This document shows, piece by piece, positions 44,057 to 52,463 of a stretch of 64,000 bases of DNA (positions are counted from its first letter, which is position 1; each line of letters opens with the position of its first letter). This stretch comes from Nitrospirota bacterium (lineage in GTDB: Bacteria > Nitrospirota > Leptospirillia > Leptospirillales > Leptospirillaceae). A program made the position numbers and the translations under genes. Where the stretch lies: NCBI GenBank assembly GCA_027314645.1, contig DAHVAL010000002.1, forward strand, positions 124,001 to 188,000, given 5' to 3'. The notes below the pieces were generated by a model, which saw only the letters and a list, made by a program, of their open reading frames with translations, searched no databases and had not been told where the DNA came from.

Positions 44057-45238
44057 ATGAGTAAAATGGAACTGATCAAGACGACCTATACGATCCGTTC
44101 GGCCGACGTTCCCAAAGCCGCCGCCCTCATTGCCCGGGAAATGAGTCTGGGGGTAAAGAAAACCTCCTATGAGACGGCTGGAACGGAATCCTTTGCCGCC
44201 AAACCGTTTACCGTCAAAGAAGGAAAGAAAAAAGCCGTGATCGAGATCATGGTCCCTTCCCAGAGGATTTCCTCGGGGTACGGATTGGTGCTGTCCATTG
44301 CGGGTGAAATCAGTTGCCTCAATATTCTCAAATCGATCGAACTGACAGACTTCGATCCCCCCGCCAAGCTCCTCTCCAGGCTCCCGGGTCCCCAATTCGG
44401 TCTCGAAGGGATCGCCGCCAGGCGGAATGCCCCCAAGCGTCCTCTTTTCATTACCGTGCTGAAACCTTCCCAGGGGCTGACGATCGATGAGTATGCCCAT
44501 ATCGCGTTCGAGAGTCTCGTGGGAGGCATGGACGTCGTCAAATCGGATGAACTTCTTCAGGAACCCGAGGGCGATTATCTTAAACGCCTTCAGGCGACCG
44601 TTGAAGCGGCAAAAAGAGCGGAAGAGGAGACGGGTGAGCCCAAGTGGGTCATGATGCATACCGTGGACAGACCGCAAGCCATGATCGACCGGTATCTTAA
44701 AGGGTCCTCGGCAGGGGCCAAGATTGCCATGCTGAGCCCGGCGGCCAGCGGCTTCCCGATGCTCGAAGAGCTGGCAAGGCACTCCCAGGTCCCCATCATG
44801 GCCCATATGGCGACCAGCGACTGGCTATGGCAAAAACATGGGATGTCCGTCCGATCCTGGGCCAAATTCATGCGCATTCTCGGTTCCGACCTCATCCTCT
44901 ACCCCGCCCTTTCCGGAACCCTCAAGGCCAAAAAATCCCTCCTCAAGGATGTCTTGGAGGTGTGCCGAATGCCTCTGGAAGGGATGAAACCTTCGATGAT
45001 CGCCGTCGGTGGGGGAATGCATGCGGGCACCCTGGGCGTTCATGCCGATCTTTTCGGGCCCGATTTTGCCTACCTCTGTGGTGGAGGGGTCTGCGGGCAC
45101 CCCGATGGAGCCCGGGCTGGAGGACAATCGATTCGCCAGGCCTGGGACGCCTGGTCCCAAGGCATCTCCCTTGAAAAGTACCGGAAGAAGCACAAGGCCT
45201 TGGACCGGGCGCTGGCAGCGTTTGCGGTCTATGTGTGA
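44057..45238 (+). CDS. RuBisCO-like protein (form IV)
   Basis: 393 residues from the ATG with AAAGG upstream. The large-subunit fold is recognisable: Thr-Val-Leu-Lys-Pro-Ser near residue 138, and Gly-Gly-Met-Asp-Val-Val-Lys162-Ser-Asp164-Glu165 matching the carbamylated-Lys/Asp/Glu metal site. A Gly-Gly-Gly phosphate-type loop lies near residue 320. Loop 6 with its catalytic Lys and other carboxylase residues are not recognisable, so CO2 fixation is unlikely. Known form IV proteins act in methionine salvage or unknown sulfur reactions. Leptospirillum is known to carry one. Confidence 0.92.
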   Translation: MSKMELIKTTYTIRSADVPKAAALIAREMSLGVKKTSYETAGTESFAAKPFTVKEGKKKAVIEIMVPSQRISSGYGLVLSIAGEISCLNILKSIELTDFDPPAKLLSRLPGPQFGLEGIAARRNAPKRPLFITVLKPSQGLTIDEYAHIAFESLVGGMDVVKSDELLQEPEGDYLKRLQATVEAAKRAEEETGEPKWVMMHTVDRPQAMIDRYLKGSSAGAKIAMLSPAASGFPMLEELARHSQVPIMAHMATSDWLWQKHGMSVRSWAKFMRILGSDLILYPALSGTLKAKKSLLKDVLEVCRMPLEGMKPSMIAVGGGMHAGTLGVHADLFGPDFAYLCGGGVCGHPDGARAGGQSIRQAWDAWSQGISLEKYRKKHKALDRALAAFAVYV

Positions 45239-45257
45239 ACTTTGGGCCGGGGGGGCC

Positions 45258-46491
45258 TCATTCACTCTCGAGGGACCCGCAGTGGAGAATTTCTCCCCGA
45301 CGTTCCGGTCCGCGAGCGATCAAGAAGATCAAGGAGAGTGTGGAAAGGCCGGCCACCATCATCAGGGCTAAATCGAGCCGGCCATTCCACCGCTGGGCAA
45401 GCATTGACTGAAGTGTCGCGTTTGCCGACGCCAGAAGGTTTCCGGTCTGATAGACCAATCCTGGAAAGACCCCGCGAATAGGGGCGGGGGACACTTCGTT
45501 CAAGTATGCAGGAACGACTCCCCAGGCCCCTTGAACGGCAAACTGCATCATAAACGCCCCCAAGGCAAGTCCCACAGGACCCGCCGCTTCACCCCATAAG
45601 GGCAACAGCACCAACACGACGATCCCGGCAAGGAGAATCGCCCTCCTGCGTCCGATCCGCTCCGAAAAAGTCCCCAGCACGATCCCGCCCAGAATCGCCC
45701 CGACATTATAAATGACGGCAATTGCCCCCACTGTATGCGGGGACAAGTGGTGAACCGTTTGAAGAAAGGTCGGATACATGTCCTGAGTGCCGTGACCCAG
45801 AAAGTTGAAGGCCGTCATCAGAAAAATGGCAAAAACCGCCAGCTTCCAGTGGTCCACCACAAGCGTCTTAAGGTCAGGGGAAGGGGTGTTCCGTTTCTTT
45901 TGAAAGGAGGGGGATTCAGGAACCTTTCTCCTGATGAAGTAAACCAGAAAGGCAGGAAGGATTCCCAACATCAAAAGGCCTCTCCAACCCGTCAGGGGAT
46001 AGACGAGCGCGTAGGCAAGCGATGCCAGCAAATACCCGGCCGGATACCCTCCCTGCAGGATTCCGGACACGAATCCCCGACAGTGGCTGGGGAATGCTTT
46101 CCATGACCAATGAAGAGCCTGCCCCCCACTCTCCTCCCATCGCGACCCCAAACAATGCCCTCAAGAGGAGAAAAACCCCGATGGATTGCGCCAGGGCCGA
46201 GGCAAATCCAAAAATCGGATAGAGAAGCACCACCACCATGAGGACCGGTCGCCGACCGATCCGGTCGGCCAGCGCTCCGAAAATGAGGGCCCCCAACGGT
46301 CTGGTCGCCAACGTCAAAAAGATCGCCTCCGTCACGGTTGTCAGGGAGACGGAAAAAGTATGGGCCACATCTTTTAGGACAAAAACCAAAAGAAAAAAGT
46401 CAAAAGCATCAAGGGTCCAGCCCAGGAAAGCCGCGGCGACGATTTGCCGTTCCTTGGGCCCCATGGAATTCCAGTCATGGAGGAAGATCAC
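45258..46491 (-). pseudogene. MFS transporter split by a single-base frameshift
   Basis: Two overlapping frames together make one normal major-facilitator protein of about 410 residues. The first holds helices 1-5 (Gly-Trp-Thr-Leu-Asp-Ala-Phe-Asp-Phe-Phe and Asp-Arg-Ile-Gly-Arg-Arg). The second continues Cys-Arg-Gly-Phe-Val-Ser-Gly to the last helix. The break is at a run of four identical bases (46089-46092), where removing one base restores the frame. The motifs resemble sialate/carboxylate:proton symporters. It may be a true pseudogene or a sequencing error. The GTG at 46491 follows an AGGGGG site. Confidence 0.75.
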
Positions 46492-46609
46492 AGAACCCCC
46501 TGTCAGGGACTCGAACACTCTCGGTCCATATCAAGGGCCGAGGAGGTTTCGGCCTCTCAGGTTATTATCGCGGGCATCACAAACGGCGGAAAACTCTGGG
46601 AATCGAAAA

Positions 46610-46685
46610 TGGCTCCCCGGGCAGGGATCGAACCTGCGACATGGTGATTAACAGTCACCCGCTCTGCCGACTGAGCTACCGGGGA
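46610..46685 (-). tRNA. tRNA-Asn (GTT)
   Basis: A complete cloverleaf on the minus strand: acceptor TCCCCGG pairs with CCGGGGA, D arm with AGCTCAGTCGGCAGAGC, anticodon loop CTGTTAA giving GTT, and T arm with GGTTCGATCC. The CCA end is encoded (46612-46610). Confidence 0.97.
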
Positions 46686-46752
46686 ATGGGAAGAAGGATC
46701 TGCGTTACCGCATATCTTTTGATGGTATTTTTTTTTGTCCTAAAAATCAATC

Positions 46753-47871
46753 CTAGGGGGCGTTCTTCTCGGCGACGTTAAAATCATTAATAAAATAACG
46801 ACTGATATTAAGTCCTTGGTGGGTGTAACTGGAGCCGATTCCTTGACCGTAGGGAAGATCCGGCGGCCGTTCCATCCGTTCATACCGCAACTTGAACACA
46901 GGCTGACCATCCACCACCCGGAATGGAACGTCATGAGGGCGCACCTCGAGAACCCCCCGGGCTCCCTCTCCGGACATTCCAAAGCCGGGGTCGAAAAATC
47001 CTGCATAGTGGGTTCTCAACTCTCCGGCGGCGGCATCGAAGGGGAGCATTTCGGCGGCCAAATCCAGAGGGACACGAATTTTTGCTTTTGAGGCAAAAAG
47101 ATAAAATTTTTCGGGTTCGAGGATCAACTCCCCTCGGGACACCTCTCGGATCGGCTCCCAAAACTCCGTGGCGCGTTGCGAATCCCCCGGAACAAGGCTC
47201 AATATCCCCGCGTCCGGTCGCGCCCGGAATCCGGCAATCGGGTCTCCAAGGAGGCGAACTCCCAAATAGAGCCCTCCGTCAACGATCCTGTCGCGCGTTC
47301 CCTGACCAATTTCTCCCGGAAAATGGTAGAGAGGAGATTGCTGGTGCCGAAGCATCATTTCTTCATCCGACAAAAACCTCCGATCGACAAAAAACCGCAT
47401 CTGACAAAGAGCCAGCCCAGGATGGATCTTCAATGTAAAGGACCGGGAAAAAATTTCGAGGTAGAGCTTTCCTGAATATCCGGCAGGAATGTCATCAAAC
47501 CGGTCGCCCTGTTCGGTCAAGACCCTCGTGAAGACATCCAGACGCCCGGTCGATGATTTTGGATTGGCCTTTGCCGAAAGAAATGGCGGAAGAGCAAGGG
47601 ATTCGAACAAAGGGACAAGATAGACCGCCCCTTTTTCAAGGAATGGGGAGGATTGAATGTCGAAGGAATAGAGAGAGAGATCGGGCAGGAGTTCCGACAC
47701 GGAAGATTCGAGCGGAAGAAAACTTGAACGGAGACGGTAGGCCACCGATCCAATTCTTAAATCCAAAGAGGCTGGCTGGACTTGGCGGCCGCCCCATTCC
47801 ATGGCCGAGGCCACACATCCGTCCGCAATAAGGCCACGGATCTGGCAATCGCTTAATGTTCCCAAGGCCAA
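46753..47871 (-). CDS. dcd: 2'-deoxycytidine 5'-triphosphate deaminase (duplicated DCD type)
   Basis: It deaminates dCTP to dUTP for thymidylate synthesis. The 372 residues are about twice the length of the enterobacterial enzyme and fit the duplicated form known in alphaproteobacteria. The first repeat has Pro-Ala-Ser-Leu-Asp-Leu-Arg-Ile-Gly near residue 33, and Ala-Lys-Ala-Asn-Pro-Lys-Ser-Ser-Thr-Gly-Arg near residue 100. The TTG start lies inside the end of bluB. A second TTG two codons later has better spacing from AAGGA. Confidence 0.85.
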   Translation of the reverse strand: MALGTLSDCQIRGLIADGCVASAMEWGGRQVQPASLDLRIGSVAYRLRSSFLPLESSVSELLPDLSLYSFDIQSSPFLEKGAVYLVPLFESLALPPFLSAKANPKSSTGRLDVFTRVLTEQGDRFDDIPAGYSGKLYLEIFSRSFTLKIHPGLALCQMRFFVDRRFLSDEEMMLRHQQSPLYHFPGEIGQGTRDRIVDGGLYLGVRLLGDPIAGFRARPDAGILSLVPGDSQRATEFWEPIREVSRGELILEPEKFYLFASKAKIRVPLDLAAEMLPFDAAAGELRTHYAGFFDPGFGMSGEGARGVLEVRPHDVPFRVVDGQPVFKLRYERMERPPDLPYGQGIGSSYTHQGLNISRYFINDFNVAEKNAP

Positions 47872-48602
47872 TCTTCCTTCGCATCAAGGCTGTCTTTAAT
47901 ATTGTCCCAAAGCCCGCCCGCTTGATTCCCCCACCCGTCGATATACACATGTTTCGAGAGGGGTTGACGATAGGCCCAATCTTCCGTTTCAAGCATCGGC
48001 CTCCGGGGAAATTCCCGCACATACCCCAGACACAGAAGCCCGATGGGTTTGATGTGGTAGGGCAGATTCAAGATCCCCTGAACGTCCTCTCTCCTGAATA
48101 TCGTCACCCATCCCATTCCGATCCCTTCCGCACGCGCCGCCAGCCAAAGATTCATGATGGCGCAGGACGCGCTGTAGACATCGGTATCGGGATCCGAGAG
48201 CCGGCCCAGAACAAAGGGACCTTCGCGGGCGGGATCAATGGTCACGGCGATGAGGACCGGAGCGTCCAGGATCGCTTCAACCTTCAGGGACAGAAACTTT
48301 TCCGAGCGGGGTGACTCGAACACGATGGCGGCCGCCCTGCGCTCCTTGTCCACAACGCGTTTCAACTCCTGGCGAATGGAGGATTTATCGACCAAGATAA
48401 AGTTCCATGGCTGCATGAACCCTACAGAAGGCGCATGATGGGCCGCTTTCAGGAGCCGGGTCAGGGTCTCGTAAGGGACCGGGTCCGGCAAGAACTCCCT
48501 CCGAATATCCCGCCTCGTATAAATCGCATGGTAGACCCCAACCCTTTCCGCTTCCGGCAAAGAGAGGTCAGGGTGCCCTTTTTCCGGAGCCGGGTCTGTC
48601 AT
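47853..48602 (-). CDS. bluB: 5,6-dimethylbenzimidazole synthase BluB
   Basis: This flavin-destroying nitroreductase-fold enzyme makes the lower ligand of vitamin B12. The 249 residues show Tyr-x-Arg-Arg-Asp-Ile-Arg-Arg-Glu-Phe near residue 30 and Ala-Pro-Ser-Val-Gly-Phe-Met-Gln-Pro-Trp-Asn-Phe-Ile near residue 58. Leu-Trp-Leu-Ala-Ala-Arg-Ala-Glu-Gly-Ile-Gly and a Leu-Cys-Leu-Gly-Tyr-Val motif follow. All are typical of BluB rather than generic nitroreductases. The ATG overlaps the kamA stop by 4 bases. No other cobalamin gene or riboswitch is adjacent. Confidence 0.87.
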   Translation of the reverse strand: MTDPAPEKGHPDLSLPEAERVGVYHAIYTRRDIRREFLPDPVPYETLTRLLKAAHHAPSVGFMQPWNFILVDKSSIRQELKRVVDKERRAAAIVFESPRSEKFLSLKVEAILDAPVLIAVTIDPAREGPFVLGRLSDPDTDVYSASCAIMNLWLAARAEGIGMGWVTIFRREDVQGILNLPYHIKPIGLLCLGYVREFPRRPMLETEDWAYRQPLSKHVYIDGWGNQAGGLWDNIKDSLDAKEDWPWEH

Positions 48603-49861
48603 AGGGGGCTCCGCTCGGGTGTCTTGGATGCAGAAGATCCGATCCCTCCGGAGGGATAGAATTTCCTTTCATGGTGGATGGACCGGTCATCCGGAATTCC
48701 CGGCCGGGGAGATCCCTGCGTAAGGGACTCCCCATGGGGGGGTGCACTGTTGGACGGGGTTGGTTCCGGCTCCGGATGAGTCCCAGGATTTTTTTCGTTG
48801 GCCACGAAAGGGTCCGCATCCGGATAGGAAAATACACGATTTTCGTAGTTTTTTAGAATAATGGCTCCATCTTCCTTGCCAAGGAGATAATCGTCGGGCA
48901 AAACGGGAATCTTTCCCCCTCCTCCGGGCGCATCGATGACAAAGTGGGGAATGGCCATTCCAGAAATGTTTCCCTGAAGCGCCCGCATGATTTCAAGGCC
49001 CTTCGACAGAGGTGTCCTGAAATGGTTGGCCCCCCGCGTCAAGTCTGCCTGATAAAGGTAATAGGGTTTGACCCGGATGCGGAGCAGCTGTTTGAACAAC
49101 GTGCCAAGAACCTCGGCATCGTCGTTGACCCCCTTCATCAAGACGGTCTGGCATCCCAAGGGTATCCCTGCATCGGCCAGCCGGGTGCATGCGTCGGAGG
49201 ACTCAGGGGTAATTTCTCGTGGATGATTGAAATGGAGGTTCATAAAAAGAGGGTGGTACCGCTTCAGCATATCACACAAGGCCGGAGTCACTCTCTGTGG
49301 AAGCGCCGAGGGGACGCGAGTCCCGATGCGGATGATCTCGAGATGGGGAATCGCCCGCAGGCCCGCCAGAATCTCCTCCAGCATGGCATCTTTGAGCATG
49401 AGCGGATCCCCGCCCGAAAGGACCACGTCCCGAACCTCCGGGTGGTCCCGGATATAGTCGATCCCTTCCTGAATCTCGTTTCTCGTGACCACGCCTTCCG
49501 GTTTGCCGACCAGCCTTTTTCGAGTGCAGTAACGGCAATAGATTGGACATTGGTTCGTCACAAGAAAAAGAACCCTGTCAGGATACCGATGCACGATCGA
49601 GGAGACGGGGCTATCCTCGTCCTCTCCAAGCGGATCGAGAGGACTGTCTCCGTCCATCCATTCGACCGGATCGGGGATGACCTGGAGTCCCACGGGATCA
49701 TCCGGACGTTCGATCAGAGACCGGTAATAGGAATTGATTCTTAAAGGATAGAGGGATTCCACATTTTCAGGGCCGATCCCCTCCTTATTTTGGATCCATT
49801 CGGGGGGGAGATCGCTACTGCGGCGAATGCCGTTGACTAGCAGCTCCTGCCATTCTTCCAT
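48599..49861 (-). CDS. kamA: Lysine 2,3-aminomutase family radical SAM enzyme
   Basis: It probably converts L-alpha-lysine to beta-lysine using SAM and PLP. About 420 residues. The cluster motif is Cys-Pro-Ile-Tyr-Cys-Arg-Tyr-Cys near residue 127, followed by Leu-Ser-Gly-Gly-Asp-Pro-Leu, Arg-Ile-Gly-Thr-Arg-Val-Pro and the PLP region Pro-Gly-Gly-Gly-Gly-Lys near residue 335. Length and C-terminus are closer to KamA than to the shorter EpmB that modifies EF-P. I chose the ATG with AGAGAGG upstream. A GTG two codons earlier is possible. The tail is a Pro/Ser-rich extension. Confidence 0.9.
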   Translation of the reverse strand: MEEWQELLVNGIRRSSDLPPEWIQNKEGIGPENVESLYPLRINSYYRSLIERPDDPVGLQVIPDPVEWMDGDSPLDPLGEDEDSPVSSIVHRYPDRVLFLVTNQCPIYCRYCTRKRLVGKPEGVVTRNEIQEGIDYIRDHPEVRDVVLSGGDPLMLKDAMLEEILAGLRAIPHLEIIRIGTRVPSALPQRVTPALCDMLKRYHPLFMNLHFNHPREITPESSDACTRLADAGIPLGCQTVLMKGVNDDAEVLGTLFKQLLRIRVKPYYLYQADLTRGANHFRTPLSKGLEIMRALQGNISGMAIPHFVIDAPGGGGKIPVLPDDYLLGKEDGAIILKNYENRVFSYPDADPFVANEKNPGTHPEPEPTPSNSAPPHGESLTQGSPRPGIPDDRSIHHERKFYPSGGIGSSASKTPERSPL

Positions 49862-49935
49862 CTGCACCTCTCTTCCCGACCGGGAAGGTTCGGGATCAAC
49901 GCAGAAACCGCTACGGTCAAATTTTCGATGCCCTG

Positions 49936-51321
49936 CTAAACGTCCCGTTCGGCCGTCAGACCGGGTCCGTTTTGGGACCAGACGGGAGACAGGACCGCGT
50001 CGACCATTCCATGAATGAGTTTTTTATCCTTGGGACAGCTTGTGGCAAGAACGCCACCGGTCCTAACCTGGTCAGTCCCTGTCACAAAATAATAGGGGCA
50101 GACCCGCACACGGTACCCTTCCCGCCGGAGGTCGCTTGTCGAAAAATCATACCCCGACATATCCAGAACGCTCGTCGAGCGAAATGGTTGCAATACGAAA
50201 GGAACGGAGTCGAAGGAGCTAAAAGCCGATTCCAAGGCATTACGCCAGGACTCCTCGGAGACGTCATGTCCCACAACGACCCCCCGGCTTCCCCATGCCT
50301 GCGGAGAAAAGCCGGATGGCTTAATAATGAATCGGCGCTCCTTCTGAGTCAACCCGAAGAGACCATAAAAATCCCTCATGATACGGTCTCCGACCGGGAG
50401 CGGGGGAACCACGGCCGAAGAAAACGGAACCGGGGAAGGATCCAGGACCCAGGTCGGAGGAATGATCCGGTCAAGCAAATTCCTGGACACGTCCGGCATC
50501 TCCTGCAGCCAGAACGAACGCAACTCGGGATGATGCCATAGAGCCATTCCGGCCTTCTCTTCAAGCCAGGGCTTGAGCGGAGGAGTGATCGTGACCTTCC
50601 CCCCCTTCACGAAATACAGGATGAGCTCGGATTTCGGAATATTGGGAAGATCAAAAAGTTCAAAAAATCGATAAATGATATTCACCCGGAGGGAGCCATC
50701 GGGGGTGGCAATAAAGAGGCCGTCGTCATTAAAGCGGAGAGCCCGTGGATGGATGCAAAAAGCGGGGAAATGGGCTCTTGAGAGACTCTCAGCAAGAAGG
50801 ATCATTTCCGCCCTGTAGTCCTCCGATTCGTCGGAGACCACGATGGCCAGCACCGGATCCTTTTCGAGGGAGCGGATCATCGCCGCGAATCCTTCAAGAA
50901 TCCCCTCCGGACCCCCGATCATCCCTCCCTCCCCCGTGTCCCGATAGATCCGTGACAGGGCAAGGAGCAGTCCCGGGCCGCCAGGAACAGAATCCATTTC
51001 CGTGAGAATCGGCCCCTCCGGGGTCAGGAGGAGATCCGGTCTGAGAAGTCTCGGGAGGTCATGACGGAACCTGCGTCCAAGCCCGAAATCGAGAAGGTCG
51101 GAAGGTTTTCCACGATCGAGGTAGGCCCGTACAAAGGGATGGTTCTGGGTGGCCTCCCTGTAAAGGACGTCGAGCGCCCGGTAAAAATGGAGCAAGGCCT
51201 GACCGAGTTGATCGAGAAATTCTTCGTTGATTCCCGGCAGGACGACAGGCGAGGGCGAGACCCTGAAAGGGCGGTCAAAAAGGCCTTGCGCCTTGAGTGC
51301 ATAGTGGAAATTGCCGAACAA
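49936..51321 (-). CDS. ATP-grasp-like protein of unknown function
   Basis: 461 residues, not assigned to a named family. Features recall circularly permuted ATP-grasp ligases: Arg-Pro-Asp-Leu-Leu-Leu-Thr-Pro-Glu-Gly-Pro-Ile-Leu-Thr-Glu-Met-Asp near residue 95, a Phe-Ile-Ile-Lys-Pro-Ser-Gly segment followed by Ser-Arg-Gly-Val-Val-Val-Gly near residue 345, then Phe-Val-Leu-Gln-Pro-Phe. Its start is a TTG after GGAGG. It is the first gene of a minus-strand group with kamA 74 bases later, so a ligase using beta-lysine is one idea, not a demonstrated function. Confidence 0.7.
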   Translation of the reverse strand: MFGNFHYALKAQGLFDRPFRVSPSPVVLPGINEEFLDQLGQALLHFYRALDVLYREATQNHPFVRAYLDRGKPSDLLDFGLGRRFRHDLPRLLRPDLLLTPEGPILTEMDSVPGGPGLLLALSRIYRDTGEGGMIGGPEGILEGFAAMIRSLEKDPVLAIVVSDESEDYRAEMILLAESLSRAHFPAFCIHPRALRFNDDGLFIATPDGSLRVNIIYRFFELFDLPNIPKSELILYFVKGGKVTITPPLKPWLEEKAGMALWHHPELRSFWLQEMPDVSRNLLDRIIPPTWVLDPSPVPFSSAVVPPLPVGDRIMRDFYGLFGLTQKERRFIIKPSGFSPQAWGSRGVVVGHDVSEESWRNALESAFSSFDSVPFVLQPFRSTSVLDMSGYDFSTSDLRREGYRVRVCPYYFVTGTDQVRTGGVLATSCPKDKKLIHGMVDAVLSPVWSQNGPGLTAERDV

Positions 51322-51367
51322 GAGGCCTCCGACTTGCGAAAACGCTCAACAGGCTCCAAAGGGTCAC

Positions 51368-51382
51368 GAGGCCTTTGGCCTC
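51368..51382 (+). repeat. short inverted repeat in the divergent promoter region
   Basis: GAGGCC-TTT-GGCCTC is a perfect 6-base inverted repeat in the 242-base gap between the ATP-grasp-like gene and the haem operon. No T run follows, so it is more likely an operator or leader hairpin than a terminator. The rest of the gap holds an AT-rich segment (51405-51445) but no promoter I can defend. Confidence 0.3.
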
Positions 51383-51563
51383 TGCTGCGCCATTTATGGT
51401 AAACTTGCTCAATATTATTTTTATGAGAGGAAATTTTCCTAATCATCATAACAGAACGAACGGGCTTCATGCTCTTTCTTATCGCGGCCTCAAAAAATCA
51501 ATATCGGTCTGGTCATCGGTCAACCCGCCTCCATCCTCCGCGGAGTTGCCGGAGTGGACCATC

Positions 51564-52412
51564 ATGAAAATTTCCCCCCTAGAATTGCTTCTCCTCGAAA
51601 TGGCCAGCGGGTTTTACCTGGGAGCCTTCGTCCTATACATGTCTGAAATCCTTCTGTCCCGTCCGACACGAGTTCCCTGGGCTCCCGTCACCGCCGGGAT
51701 CGGAGGGGTCCTTTTCCAGTCTCTTGCGATCTTCATCCGTTTCGGCTTCCAAGGACATGTGGCGCTGCTTTCACTCCGGGAAGTCCTTTCCTTTTTCTCA
51801 TGGACCCTCGTCCTCGCGTTCCTCTATCTCGAACATCAGAGGAAAGTGAGAATTCTCGGCCTCTTCATATTTGGCATCGCCTCCCTCTCCACCCTCATGG
51901 TCATCGGGATCTCGTTCCATTCGCCCATTTTTTCCTCCCGAGCCCCCATCGGCCTCCTGCTCTCGCTTCATACCATCCTGATCGATTTAGGGCTGGCTTC
52001 AGCGGCACTGGCCTTTATCGTCTCCCTCCTCTATCTGATTCTCGATTTCTTCCTTCGGAACAAGATCTTTAATCGTTTCTTCAGCCGCATTCCGTCCCTC
52101 GAAACCCTCGACCAGCTCAATAACAATTTCAGCGGACTCGGGTTTGTTTTCTTGACCACCGGATTGATTTTTGCCATGATCTGGTCATGGGAAAAGTTCG
52201 GGCGAACCCTTCCCCATGCCTCACAGGGAGGGCTCGCGTTCATTGGGGCATTCCTGGTTTGGGTGGCCTACGCAGCGACTGTGTTGCTCCGGTGGAGCAA
52301 GCGTTTCCGGGGAAAACAGGCTGCCTACCTATCCATTTCCGGATTCCTCATTTTTGCGGCCACAATCACGGCCCTGGCATTATTTTCGAAGGGATCACAC
52401 TTCATTCTGTAG
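51564..52412 (+). CDS. HemX/CcsA-like membrane protein
   Basis: 282 residues with eight hydrophobic segments, similar in layout to the CcsA/HemX cytochrome c assembly family. Upstream of hemA such proteins (HemX) influence glutamyl-tRNA reductase level in Bacillus. I do not see the full Trp-rich WWD motif, so haem handling is uncertain. The ATG has a GGAG site 9 bases before it. A longer upstream frame is antisense to the divergent gene. The gene heads the tetrapyrrole operon. Confidence 0.78.
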   Translation: MKISPLELLLLEMASGFYLGAFVLYMSEILLSRPTRVPWAPVTAGIGGVLFQSLAIFIRFGFQGHVALLSLREVLSFFSWTLVLAFLYLEHQRKVRILGLFIFGIASLSTLMVIGISFHSPIFSSRAPIGLLLSLHTILIDLGLASAALAFIVSLLYLILDFFLRNKIFNRFFSRIPSLETLDQLNNNFSGLGFVFLTTGLIFAMIWSWEKFGRTLPHASQGGLAFIGAFLVWVAYAATVLLRWSKRFRGKQAAYLSISGFLIFAATITALALFSKGSHFIL

Positions 52413-52463
52413 GCGGTTGGAACGGCCTCGGGAGGAGAACCGGGTGACTGTGGAGGCAGGCAG

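Noticed and set aside
43934-44806. N-terminal extension of the oxidoreductase frame running antisense through the RuBisCO-like gene
   Set aside because: The FAD domain begins right after the ATG at 43933, and the extension is the complement of a conserved gene.
46706-46736. Hairpin-like TACC/GGTA followed by nine T residues on the plus strand
   Set aside because: The stem is short and imperfect, and no plus-strand gene ends nearby. The A-rich complement more likely belongs to the tRNA-Asn upstream region.
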